A program made the translations under genes and the position numbers. Of a stretch of 5,399 nucleotides of DNA, positions 1 through 5,399 are shown in pieces. Source of the DNA: Bacteroidaceae bacterium (GTDB taxonomy: Bacteria; Bacteroidota; Bacteroidia; Bacteroidales; Bacteroidaceae); the NCBI GenBank assembly GCA_017466965.1, contig JAFTTD010000048.1, forward strand, positions 1 through 5,399, in the 5' to 3' direction. The notes below the pieces were generated by a model, which saw only the letters and a program-made list of their open reading frames with translations, made no database searches and had not been told where the DNA came from. Every line of letters begins with the position of its first letter. Position 1 is the stretch's first letter.

Positions 1-1335
1 GAGGAGACTGCCAAACAACGTCGTCGCACCACTTCGTTCGAAGTCAACAACAGACTTTATATCACAAGAATGCTTGGCAAACACCGCTATTCAATAAACT
101 CAAACATCAATTTCCAACGAACACCCACCCTGCGCCTGTCATTCAGCAATCAGGGCAAAGACTACGGACAGTTGGCACAGTCCACATCGTTCACATCTCA
201 TCATGGAACCTCATTCAACATACGTCTGAGCAATAAGATCACAATCAATTTGCCTGTCAGTCTGCAGGCAGACTATAATTTTGTGGAAACAGAGCGCATT
301 CCTGACAACGACATAAACCGCCTGTCGGGATGGACACTCATACCGTCATTCAATCCCGGCTTTGATTGGCGAAACAGCAACCGTCGTTTTTATGCGAGCG
401 TAAGTGTGCCTGTTTCATTTCGTATGTTCAACTATGGCACCACATCACTGAACAAACTTTACACTAATCCGCGTCTTAATATGAACTATACATTCTCTGC
501 CAACAGCAAACTGTCAGCATCCACAAGCATCAGTCACGGCACAGGCGATATGCTCGACTTGCTTACAGCTCCAATGCAGACAGACTACCGCTCCATGCGC
601 ACGGCTTCGGGCATTATAGGCGAATCGCGCAGTTGGAGCTCATCTGCAGGATGGAAGCTCCAAATACCTTTGGATTATTTCACATTCGACATCAATGCAA
701 GCCACAACGAAAGCAAGCGCAACACCCTCTATTCGCAGACTATAGACGGAGTAGATATAAACAATCAGCCCCTGCTTCGCGACACTTACACGCGCAACAC
801 CTCGTTCGCCATTTCTTCCACAAAGAACATCCCATCGCTCTTCGCCAAGTTTGGCATTCGCGGAAACTACTCTTTCGGCGACAGCGAACAGGCTGTGGGA
901 AATGAAGTGATTGCTACCGACAACCAAAGCTACAGTACGCAAGGAAGCATTACCATCACTCCCATAAAATGGATAGAACTGAACTACAACATTTACTACG
1001 GCTGGGGGCGCTCATCGTATGGAAAGACCCAAAACACATCAACCTCACTCAGCCACAATGGCGGACTTCATCTGTTTCCAGTACCCCAACTCGACATCTC
1101 TGCCAAATATGAGTACATGCGCCGTCAGATAGCCCCCGACCGCTACAAACACATGTCAATGTTCAACGCCTCAGCGCAATACAAGTTCAAACGTGCCGTC
1201 CTACGCCTTGAGCTGGACAACCTGCTCAACCAACGTTCGTATGCCTACACCAACTTCGACGGCATCAACACATACAGTTACATCTACGGTCTATGCGGAC
1301 GTACAGCACTGCTACGCCTGACATTCTCACTATAA
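1..1335 (+). CDS. C-terminal part of a TonB-dependent-receptor-like outer-membrane beta-barrel protein (5' truncated by window edge)
   Basis: The reading frame is open from base 1 to a TAA at 1333-1335, giving 444 residues with no start. The ATG at 70 is internal, because the same frame continues upstream of it without a stop. The protein is a run of short amphipathic strands with alternating hydrophobic and polar residues, rich in Asn, Ser, Thr and aromatics; examples are WIELNYNIYYGWG (324-336) and the strands around 364-370. Near the end, LRLELDNLLNQRSY (401-414) matches the 'L.v.N.lNq..Y' block common before the last strands of Bacteroidota TonB-dependent receptor barrels. The terminus LLRLTFSL is a plausible last strand, though it ends in Leu rather than the usual aromatic. 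Plug, TonB box and any carboxypeptidase-like N-terminal domain would lie outside the window, so transport activity and substrate cannot be judged. A non-TonB porin-like barrel is the alternative. The next gene lies 352 bp downstream. Confidence 0.82.
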   Translation, partial: EETAKQRRRTTSFEVNNRLYITRMLGKHRYSINSNINFQRTPTLRLSFSNQGKDYGQLAQSTSFTSHHGTSFNIRLSNKITINLPVSLQADYNFVETERIPDNDINRLSGWTLIPSFNPGFDWRNSNRRFYASVSVPVSFRMFNYGTTSLNKLYTNPRLNMNYTFSANSKLSASTSISHGTGDMLDLLTAPMQTDYRSMRTASGIIGESRSWSSSAGWKLQIPLDYFTFDINASHNESKRNTLYSQTIDGVDINNQPLLRDTYTRNTSFAISSTKNIPSLFAKFGIRGNYSFGDSEQAVGNEVIATDNQSYSTQGSITITPIKWIELNYNIYYGWGRSSYGKTQNTSTSLSHNGGLHLFPVPQLDISAKYEYMRRQIAPDRYKHMSMFNASAQYKFKRAVLRLELDNLLNQRSYAYTNFDGINTYSYIYGLCGRTALLRLTFSL

Positions 1336-1383
1336 AAAAGCAAGCAATGGAGACAACATCAACAAAAGTCGAAACAATTATAA

Positions 1384-1471
1384 AAGCGAAGGCTCATTTT
1401 TATGCAAACGCAGGCTCATTTTGTTACAAACGAGGGCTCATTAATATACAAACGCAGGCTCGTTGTAAAAA
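1384..1471. repeat. 22-bp tandem repeat, four units
   Basis: Four units start at 1384, 1406, 1428 and 1450, with an exact period of 22 bp shown by GGCTC at 1391, 1413, 1435 and 1457. The conserved part of the unit is AAACGCAGGCTCATTTT, followed by about five variable AT bases. The first unit (AAGCGAA) and the last (GGCTCGTTG) are the most diverged. An 11-bp piece of the unit, CTCATTTTTAT, recurs inverted at 1480-1490. A period of 22 is not a multiple of three, so the conservation is at DNA level, not of an encoded peptide. Units abut without spacers, so this is not a CRISPR array. The period equals about two helical turns, which would put repeated sites on one face of the DNA; a role in protein binding is only inference. 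Confidence 0.85.
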
Positions 1472-1505
1472 CAAATCTTATAAAAATGAGGTACTGAGAC
1501 GTATT

Positions 1506-1513
1506 TAAGTTTG
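1506..1513 (+). promoter_or_regulatory. Weak candidate -7 promoter element upstream of the GLPGLI genes
   Basis: TAAGTTTG matches the Bacteroidota -7 consensus TAnnTTTG. I see no TTTG-like -33 element about 20 bp upstream. It would leave a leader of roughly 170 nt running through the left repeat arm before the ATG at 1688. I find no better candidate between 1336 and 1687. The match lies next to AAGTTT-like repetitive sequence, so it may be chance. Confidence 0.2.
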
Positions 1514-1523
1514 TAAGTTTATT

Positions 1524-1669
1524 AGTTTTTGAGTTTGCAATGCCACCCTATGCATTCGTCCCTTTTTAACTCCCTAATTTTAACTCCTACTTTTAACTCC
1601 TAATAATTTAACTTCTTAACTCCTTAACTCCTTAACTTCTTAACTCCTAATTCATAATTCATAATTAAA
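1524..1669 (+). repeat. Left arm of a composite inverted repeat element flanking the GLPGLI cluster
   Basis: The segment has two blocks that recur in reverse complement downstream of the GLPGLI genes. Bases 1524-1552 (29 bp, containing GCAATGCCACCCTATG) match 4780-4808 exactly. Bases 1558-1613 (56 bp, beginning GTCCCTTTTTAACTCCC) match 4645-4700 exactly. Similarity continues with scattered differences to about 1669, aligned with 4588-4644. Only 5 bp (1553-1557, CATTC) separate the two blocks here. The inner half is made of degenerate words such as TTAACTCC and TTAACTTC. The outer flank, 1504-1523, is a degenerate AAGTTT run resembling the outer flank of the right arm. The arm ends 18 bp before the start codon of gene A. 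Confidence 0.88.
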
Positions 1670-1687
1670 GAAAGCAACTCCAACACC

Positions 1688-2584
1688 ATGACAAAAACGA
1701 TTTTATCAACAATTGCTTTAGCACTGACGATGTCAGCGCAGGCACAGAACGACACCATCGGAGTGTCGAAGTTCACGGCAGTATATCAGTACTGCTGCAA
1801 AACGACAAACGCTGCAGGCGAAGCTGTAACAGACTCGCTCCTTATTGCCGTACAGACTGCCAACGGCATAACAAAGAGTTTCCCCTACAACTCTTACAAC
1901 AAGCAGACAAAGAAAAAGGCCGACAGCTACTACACCCAGAAAGCAGCACAGATGCACATGGGCGATGTGTTCCTTAACTATCCCGAAGGACGCATCACTG
2001 TTCAGGAAGAACTTTACCCCTCCCTCTACCAAACGGACGAGCCTCTGCAAATGCCAAAATGGAATCTAAACGAACAGCGGGACTCCATCTACGGCTATCT
2101 GTGTCATGCAGCAGAGACAAAATACCGTGGCAAGACATGGAAAGCCTTCTACACAGAAGAGATTCCGGCAAGCATCGGACCATGGAAGTTGGGCGGACTG
2201 CCAGGCATGATAACCAAGGTGGAAGATGAGGAAGGAATACACTCCTTCACTCTCTGCGGACTTCTCAACGAAGAGCAGCCACTGATATTTACGGAGTACA
2301 TCTATTGGTTCATCCCTCAAATGCATTCAGGACAAATGAGTATGACAAGACAACGATTTGACTACCAGAAGATGACTGCCAAGAAATTTCTGAAACACAA
2401 AAAGAAGATACTCGGCAATCCGCGCTATGTCAAGAATCCGACATATTATGCTCCAAGCGCAATGGAAGCGTTCGGTTATCAGGAACATCTCAACAGCAAC
2501 CTCTCCGACAAGCAAATCATCAGTGTTGCAGGGGTGATTGTCCTGTCCGAAGCTCATGCATATCAACCATTGGAATTAGAATAA
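1688..2584 (+). CDS. GLPGLI family secreted protein (paralogue A)
   Basis: 298 residues. The ATG at 1688 is the first in frame after a TAA at 1655-1657. Residues 1-19 form a Sec signal peptide: K3, hydrophobic 5-15, and a signal peptidase I site AQA|Q after residue 19. The family-defining block runs from FYTEEIP (154-160) into GPWKLGGLPGMI (164-175), the TIGR01200/Porph_ging signature. Upstream of it is GYLCHAAET, with Cys139 at the position of a Cys shared by all three paralogues. The C-terminus AYQPLELE resembles the family's usual end. Cys36-Cys37 and Cys190 are not shared with B or C. The family has no established biochemical function that I can name; export to periplasm or envelope is inferred from the signal peptide. 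It is the first gene of a three-gene run. The 42-nt gap to B holds no strong terminator, so co-transcription is likely. Confidence 0.95.
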   Translation: MTKTILSTIALALTMSAQAQNDTIGVSKFTAVYQYCCKTTNAAGEAVTDSLLIAVQTANGITKSFPYNSYNKQTKKKADSYYTQKAAQMHMGDVFLNYPEGRITVQEELYPSLYQTDEPLQMPKWNLNEQRDSIYGYLCHAAETKYRGKTWKAFYTEEIPASIGPWKLGGLPGMITKVEDEEGIHSFTLCGLLNEEQPLIFTEYIYWFIPQMHSGQMSMTRQRFDYQKMTAKKFLKHKKKILGNPRYVKNPTYYAPSAMEAFGYQEHLNSNLSDKQIISVAGVIVLSEAHAYQPLELE

Positions 2585-2626
2585 GAAAAAAGAAAACTTT
2601 TTATACATAAAAGACCAACGAACAAC

Positions 2627-3490
2627 ATGATGAAAATAAATCTATTAATCATCGCCTTCGCACTGACGATAGCAACGCAGGCTCAGACAAAAGACTGCAT
2701 TGACACAGCGCAGTTTACCATTGTTTATGACTACAAAATCAAGACAACCAATGCCAATGGCGACGAAGTGACTGACTCCATGCAACTTGCCACATTAGTA
2801 GGAAGCCACATAACGAAATGCCTGGAATACAACCGTGCCATGATGGAAGACTATGGCGAATGGAGAAACAAGGATTACCAAAATGGCGAATGGGTTGCAA
2901 GAACATACAATCTGCCTGTCATCTACATAAACCACCCTGATGGTGAAACACGTTCTTTCGACAAGATTGTTCCTTACCGTTATTTGGTAACAGGCAAGCT
3001 TCCAGACACCGAATGGCAATTAGAGGAAGACACAATGAGCATAGGCGGATATAAATGCTGTAAAGCAATAGGCAAGTACGCCGGACGCACATGGACAGTA
3101 TGGTACACAGAAGAGATTCCAACATCGGCAGGACCGTGGAAGTTACGTGGACTGCCAGGAATGATTATTAATGCAGAAGACGAGACGGGTATCTTTACCT
3201 TCACATTCAGCGGACTGGTAAACAGAAAAGCTCCTATTGTTTACATGAGCGAAGAAAAACACCAGCAAATTTCTGAAAAGAAGTTCATTGCTCATCGCAA
3301 CAAGATACTCTGCAACAAACGCTACATACAGAATCCACGCTACTACATCCCTGATGGGGCATTAGAAGATGCAGTGGAAATGTGGGCAGGCGGACCTGAA
3401 CCACCTGCAGAAGATAAACAGACGGTCGTTGCAACCGACCTGATTGTGCCAAAGAAAGCAAATGCATATCACCCTTTAGAATTAAAATAA
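2627..3490 (+). CDS. GLPGLI family secreted protein (paralogue B)
   Basis: 287 residues. Two adjacent ATG codons (2627 and 2630) could start it; either leaves an intact signal peptide with K3, hydrophobic 5-16 and a TQA|Q cleavage site after residue 19. The signature is WYTEEIP (159-165) followed by GPWKLRGLPGMI (169-180), preceded by GYKCCKA with Cys144 at the shared position and an extra Cys145. INHPDGE (101-107) corresponds to INHPEGE in C and NYPEG in A. An acidic, proline-containing insertion (about 246-264, including GGPEPPAED) near the C-terminus is peculiar to B. It ends AYHPLELK. DNA encoding the mature N-terminus is strikingly like that of C, indicating recent duplication or gene conversion. 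Function is unknown; location is periplasm or envelope by inference. It lies 42 nt after A and 1 nt before C. Confidence 0.95.
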   Translation: MMKINLLIIAFALTIATQAQTKDCIDTAQFTIVYDYKIKTTNANGDEVTDSMQLATLVGSHITKCLEYNRAMMEDYGEWRNKDYQNGEWVARTYNLPVIYINHPDGETRSFDKIVPYRYLVTGKLPDTEWQLEEDTMSIGGYKCCKAIGKYAGRTWTVWYTEEIPTSAGPWKLRGLPGMIINAEDETGIFTFTFSGLVNRKAPIVYMSEEKHQQISEKKFIAHRNKILCNKRYIQNPRYYIPDGALEDAVEMWAGGPEPPAEDKQTVVATDLIVPKKANAYHPLELK

Positions 3491-3491
3491 A

Positions 3492-4367
3492 ATGAGCTTT
3501 CTTTTAACAACCTTTATGCTTGCGCTGACGATAGCAGGGCAGGCTCAGACAAAAGACAGCATTGACACAGCACAGTTTACTGCTGTTTATGACTACATGG
3601 TCAACACCTTCAATGATGAAGGAACAGCCGTATGCGACTCCATACAGATCGTTGTGCAGACCGGGAAAACAGTGACCAAGTCAATGCCTCTGTCGCAATA
3701 TCTGAACCAGGAGAAGAAGGCCCTGGATGAACATGATTGGGAAAAGAGTGTGAAAATGGGACACAATGAGGCCTTGACGCACATGCCTACTATATGGATA
3801 AACCATCCGGAAGGAGAAACAACATCGCGCGACATTATATTCCCATACAAGTGTGAGGGATACGAGCCTACTCCACAGATGGAATGGACGCTGAAAGGCG
3901 ACACAATGCACATCAACGGATATTTATGCCATAGCGCAGAAACGAACTTCAGAGGAGTGGACTGGGAGGTATGGTACACAGAAGAAATACCCTCATCAAC
4001 GGGTCCGTGGCGACTGCGCGGACTGCCGGGATTGATTGTGAAGGCAAGGGGCGACGCACATACGTTCGTGCTGAATGATGTGCGCCATGAATCAAAAGCC
4101 ATAACCTATAGTCCGAGTGTTGATTTTGAACGGATGAAACACTCCAAACTGCAGAAATACCGTAAGCAGGTGTTCGGAAGCAAGCTGTATCCAAAGAATC
4201 CTATGCATCATATCAGCGACAATTTTTCAAACAACAATATCGTGTCCATCAACAAATACATTACCCACCTGACGGTAATTGATTTAGGAGGGGGAAATCA
4301 ACTGATCGAGGCAAACGACCTGCCATTGCTGCTCAATGGTCACGTCTATCAGCCACTTGAGAAATGA
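3492..4367 (+). CDS. GLPGLI family secreted protein (paralogue C)
   Basis: 291 residues, ending in TGA. An in-frame TAA at 3483-3485 leaves only two codons before this ATG, so no earlier start is possible, and the gene begins one base after B's stop. The short spacing suggests translational coupling. The N-terminus MSFLLTTFMLALTIAGQAQ has a hydrophobic core and a GQA|Q cleavage site after residue 18, but no Lys or Arg in its first 20 residues, unlike A and B. The signature is WYTEEIP (161-167) then GPWRLRGLPGLI (171-182), the closest of the three to the literal family name; the shared Cys is Cys146 in GYLCHSAE. The region after 245 is longer than in A and includes IDLGGGNQ. It ends VYQPLEK. 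Biochemical role unknown. It is the last gene of the cluster, with a candidate terminator 17 nt downstream. Confidence 0.94.
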   Translation: MSFLLTTFMLALTIAGQAQTKDSIDTAQFTAVYDYMVNTFNDEGTAVCDSIQIVVQTGKTVTKSMPLSQYLNQEKKALDEHDWEKSVKMGHNEALTHMPTIWINHPEGETTSRDIIFPYKCEGYEPTPQMEWTLKGDTMHINGYLCHSAETNFRGVDWEVWYTEEIPSSTGPWRLRGLPGLIVKARGDAHTFVLNDVRHESKAITYSPSVDFERMKHSKLQKYRKQVFGSKLYPKNPMHHISDNFSNNNIVSINKYITHLTVIDLGGGNQLIEANDLPLLLNGHVYQPLEK

Positions 4368-4383
4368 CTAAAGAATAACAAAC

Positions 4384-4470
4384 GGAGAGAGGAATAAAAT
4401 AAATGATAGTTAATAATAATAAGTTTAATAAGGCATAAAAAATCCTGAAAGACAGCTCCTCTCTCCTTTT
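4384..4470 (+). terminator. Candidate long-loop hairpin terminator of the GLPGLI operon
   Basis: GGAGAGAGGA (4384-4393) and TCCTCTCTCC (4457-4466) are perfectly complementary over 10 bp and are followed directly by TTTT (4467-4470). The stem begins 17 nt after gene C's stop, which suits a terminator. The intervening 63 nt are AT-rich and unusually long for an intrinsic terminator. It could instead be a structured 3' UTR or an RNA-stability element. The pairing is seen directly; termination is inferred. Confidence 0.5.
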
Positions 4471-4525
4471 ATAAACATCCTATAATTGAATATAAGGCTC
4501 TGAAGTTTTATAGGTTCGCAGAAAA

Positions 4526-4541
4526 AATAAAGAACTTTATT
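4526..4541. repeat. Short palindrome AATAAAG-AA-CTTTATT
   Basis: A 7-bp perfect inverted repeat with a 2-bp centre in the stretch 4471-4587, where I see no gene. The tight centre favours a dimeric-protein site or cruciform over an RNA hairpin. In such AT-rich sequence it may be chance. Nothing else convincing is seen in this stretch. Confidence 0.35.
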
Positions 4542-4587
4542 CAGGAGTTAAGAAGTTACAAGAGTTCGGGAGTTAAGGAGTTAAGTT

Positions 4588-4808
4588 TTTAATTAGGAAT
4601 TAGGTATTAGGAATTAAGAAGTTAAGGAGTTAGAGGAGTTAAGTAGTTAAATTATTAGGAGTTAAAAGTAGGAGTTAAAATTAGGGAGTTAAAAAGGGAC
4701 GGCGGAACGTAATAGGAGTTCCGCTTGCGACAACTGAAACTTTAGTTTCACAAAGGAGTGCACTTTAGTGCCCTTACACCATAGGGTGGCATTGCAAACT
4801 CAAAAACT
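4588..4808 (-). repeat. Right arm of the composite inverted repeat element, with expanded core
   Basis: This is the reverse-complement partner of 1524-1669. Perfect matches are 4645-4700 to 1558-1613 (56 bp) and 4780-4808 to 1524-1552 (29 bp). Bases 4588-4644 align with the inner left arm with a few mismatches and one indel. Here the two blocks are separated by 79 bp (4701-4779) instead of 5 bp, and that extra sequence is a set of three palindromes. Inward of 4588, more GGAGTTAAG words continue to about 4541. The arm contains no plausible gene. Confidence 0.88.
4702..4771. repeat. Cluster of three palindromes in the core of the right repeat arm
   Basis: The first is GCGGAAC (4702-4708) with GTTCCGC (4718-4724) around a 9-nt loop. 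The second is TGAAACTTTAGTTTCA (4735-4750), with 7-bp arms about TT. The third is GCACTTTAGTGC (4760-4771), with 5-bp arms about TT. The second and third share the core ACTTTAGT with different flanking bases that keep the symmetry. None is followed by a T-run on the + strand. The whole block is absent from the left arm. REP-like or mini-mobile-element origin is inference. Confidence 0.75.
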
Positions 4809-4850
4809 TAAGAACTCAAAAACTTAAGAACTCAAAAACTCAAAAACTTA
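4798..4850. repeat. 16-bp direct repeat with partial copies
   Basis: ACTCAAAAACTTAAGA occurs twice in exact tandem (4798-4813 and 4814-4829). A half unit, ACTCAAAA (4830-4837), and a further ACTCAAAAACTTA (4838-4850) follow. The repeat begins inside the outer end of the right arm and ends about 34 bp upstream of the carbonic anhydrase -7 element. Copy number could vary by slippage. The equivalent left-arm flank is a degenerate AAGTTT run. Confidence 0.8.
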
Positions 4851-4883
4851 AAACTTAATAACTAAAAAACTAAAACTTCTGAT

Positions 4884-4891
4884 TATATTTG
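4884..4891 (+). promoter_or_regulatory. Bacteroidota-type -7 promoter element for the carbonic anhydrase gene
   Basis: TATATTTG fits TAnnTTTG perfectly and ends 35 nt before the ATG at 4927, giving a short leader if transcription starts a few bases downstream. No clear TTTG is seen at the -33 position; the upstream sequence is A-rich. The position just outside the repeat arm suggests the gene is transcribed separately from the GLPGLI cluster. Confidence 0.55.
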
Positions 4892-4926
4892 CACATAATA
4901 AATTAAAAATCAAAAAAGACAGAATA

Positions 4927-5399
4927 ATGAACGTCAGAAAATTTATTAATGTGGGTGCTTTGCTCATTATGGGAACCGGCATGACAATGTGCACACAGAC
5001 TGCAGCACCAACATCAGAAGTGACAAATGAAGACACACTGACAGTCTCTACACCAGCAGAGGCTATCGCAAAACTAAAGGCAGGAAACGAACGCTATGTG
5101 AATGAAACAAGCCTCTATCCGCGCACAGACAATGACAGAGTGGAAGAAACAGCCCCTCATCAGGCTCCGTTTGCGGCAGTAGTAGGATGCTCCGACTCGC
5201 GTGTTCCCGTTGAAATAGTTTTCGATCAGGGCATAGGTGACATTTTCGTTATCCGCACAGCCGGAAACAATGTGAACAGCGATATGGTGATGGGAAGTGT
5301 AGATTATGCCATTGAGCATTTGGGAGTTAAAGCATTGCTTGTACTCGGACATGGATCGTGCGGAGGCGTAACTGGCGCTATCGCAGAAGCAGAAGAAGA
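4927..5399 (+). CDS. Beta-class carbonic anhydrase with N-terminal export signal (3' truncated by window edge)
   Basis: 157 residues are present; roughly a third of a typical beta carbonic anhydrase is missing beyond the window. The enzyme interconverts CO2 and bicarbonate with a zinc ion. The expected catalytic set is visible: Cys88-Ser-Asp90-Ser-Arg92 (zinc ligand plus Asp-Arg dyad), then His142 and Cys145 in GHGSCGG as the other zinc ligands. Other family blocks are FVIRTAGN (107-114) and GSVDYAIEHLGV (123-134). ATG 4927 is the only sensible start. Residues 1-21 look like a signal sequence (R4-K5, hydrophobic core 9-21) ending at Cys22. This would make a lipoprotein, though GMTMC is a poor lipobox. 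No acidic residues follow Cys22, so there is no obvious surface-export signal. Location is therefore periplasmic or periplasm-facing membrane by inference. It follows its own candidate promoter. Confidence 0.94.
   Translation, partial: MNVRKFINVGALLIMGTGMTMCTQTAAPTSEVTNEDTLTVSTPAEAIAKLKAGNERYVNETSLYPRTDNDRVEETAPHQAPFAAVVGCSDSRVPVEIVFDQGIGDIFVIRTAGNNVNSDMVMGSVDYAIEHLGVKALLVLGHGSCGGVTGAIAEAEE

Noticed and set aside
633..942. ORFs of about 90-100 codons on both strands inside the barrel gene
   Set aside because: Both overlap the continuous barrel frame and have composition typical of out-of-frame translation.
1384..1471. CRISPR-like array
   Set aside because: Units are 22 bp and directly adjacent, with no unique spacers and no cas genes.
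1347..1508. Small + strand ORF of 53 codons from ATG 1347 (71 codons from 1293, overlapping the barrel gene)
   Set aside because: It reads straight through the 22-bp tandem repeat, whose period shifts frame in every unit, so its peptide is not repeat-conserved. The longer version overlaps the barrel gene out of frame. It looks like a chance ORF.
3593..4102. 169-codon minus-strand ORF opposite gene C
   Set aside because: Gene C carries an unmistakable family signature on the other strand. The antisense peptide is a shadow rich in Ser, Cys and His with no recognisable domain.
4384..4466. Integron attC-like recombination site
   Set aside because: The single long stem lacks the paired core sites and bulged bases of attC, and no integrase or further cassettes are present.
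4486..4518. Possible promoter (TTG, about 22 bp, TAGGTTCG) upstream of the right repeat arm
   Set aside because: The -7 element misses one conserved T and the spacing is loose. No gene follows for 400 bp, so it is not supported.
1524..4808. Classical insertion sequence or transposon with terminal inverted repeats
   Set aside because: No transposase or recombinase lies between the arms, the arms are not precise terminal repeats, and no target-site duplication is evident. Only the inverted repeat itself is reported.
4848..5036. Minus-strand ORF of 62 codons overlapping the carbonic anhydrase start and promoter
   Set aside because: Shadow of the AT-rich leader and of the coding strand; no independent support.

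Overview
The window looks like Bacteroidota DNA, most probably a Prevotella-like member of the Bacteroidales. The reasons are a TonB-type outer-membrane barrel, three GLPGLI-family secreted proteins (a family essentially confined to this phylum), a TAnnTTTG-type promoter, start codons preceded by A-rich sequence rather than a clear Shine-Dalgarno, and AT-rich intergenic tracts built from TTAACTCC-like words. Genus is an inference; no rRNA or tRNA is present to settle it.

Layout, all genes on the + strand. (1) 1-1335: C-terminal 444 residues of a large outer-membrane beta-barrel protein, cut off by the window edge. (2) 1336-1687: a 352-bp intergenic region holding four copies of a 22-bp tandem repeat and one copy (left arm) of a composite AT-rich repeat element. 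(3) 1688-4367: three consecutive paralogous GLPGLI genes, here called A, B and C, with gaps of 42 and 1 nt, each with a signal peptide and a GPW(K/R)L(G/R)GLPG(M/L)I motif. (4) 4368-4926: a 559-bp intergenic region with a candidate long-loop terminator, a second copy of the composite element in inverted orientation (right arm) containing three extra palindromes, a 16-bp direct repeat, and a good Bacteroidota promoter. (5) 4927-window end: the first 157 residues of a beta-class carbonic anhydrase with an N-terminal export signal.

Functionally the window is about the cell envelope. The barrel sits in the outer membrane, the three GLPGLI proteins should be exported to the periplasm or beyond (molecular role unknown), and the carbonic anhydrase is predicted to be periplasmic or membrane-anchored. 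A, B and C are very likely one transcription unit. The carbonic anhydrase has its own promoter and is probably independent.

The most unusual aspect is architectural. The GLPGLI triplet is enclosed by two inverted copies of one composite repeat, about 3 kb apart, with perfect matches of 56 and 29 bp. The two copies differ in their core: 5 bp on the left against 79 bp of palindromes on the right. This may be only a dispersed intergenic repeat family, but it could also mark a duplicating, mobile or invertible cassette.
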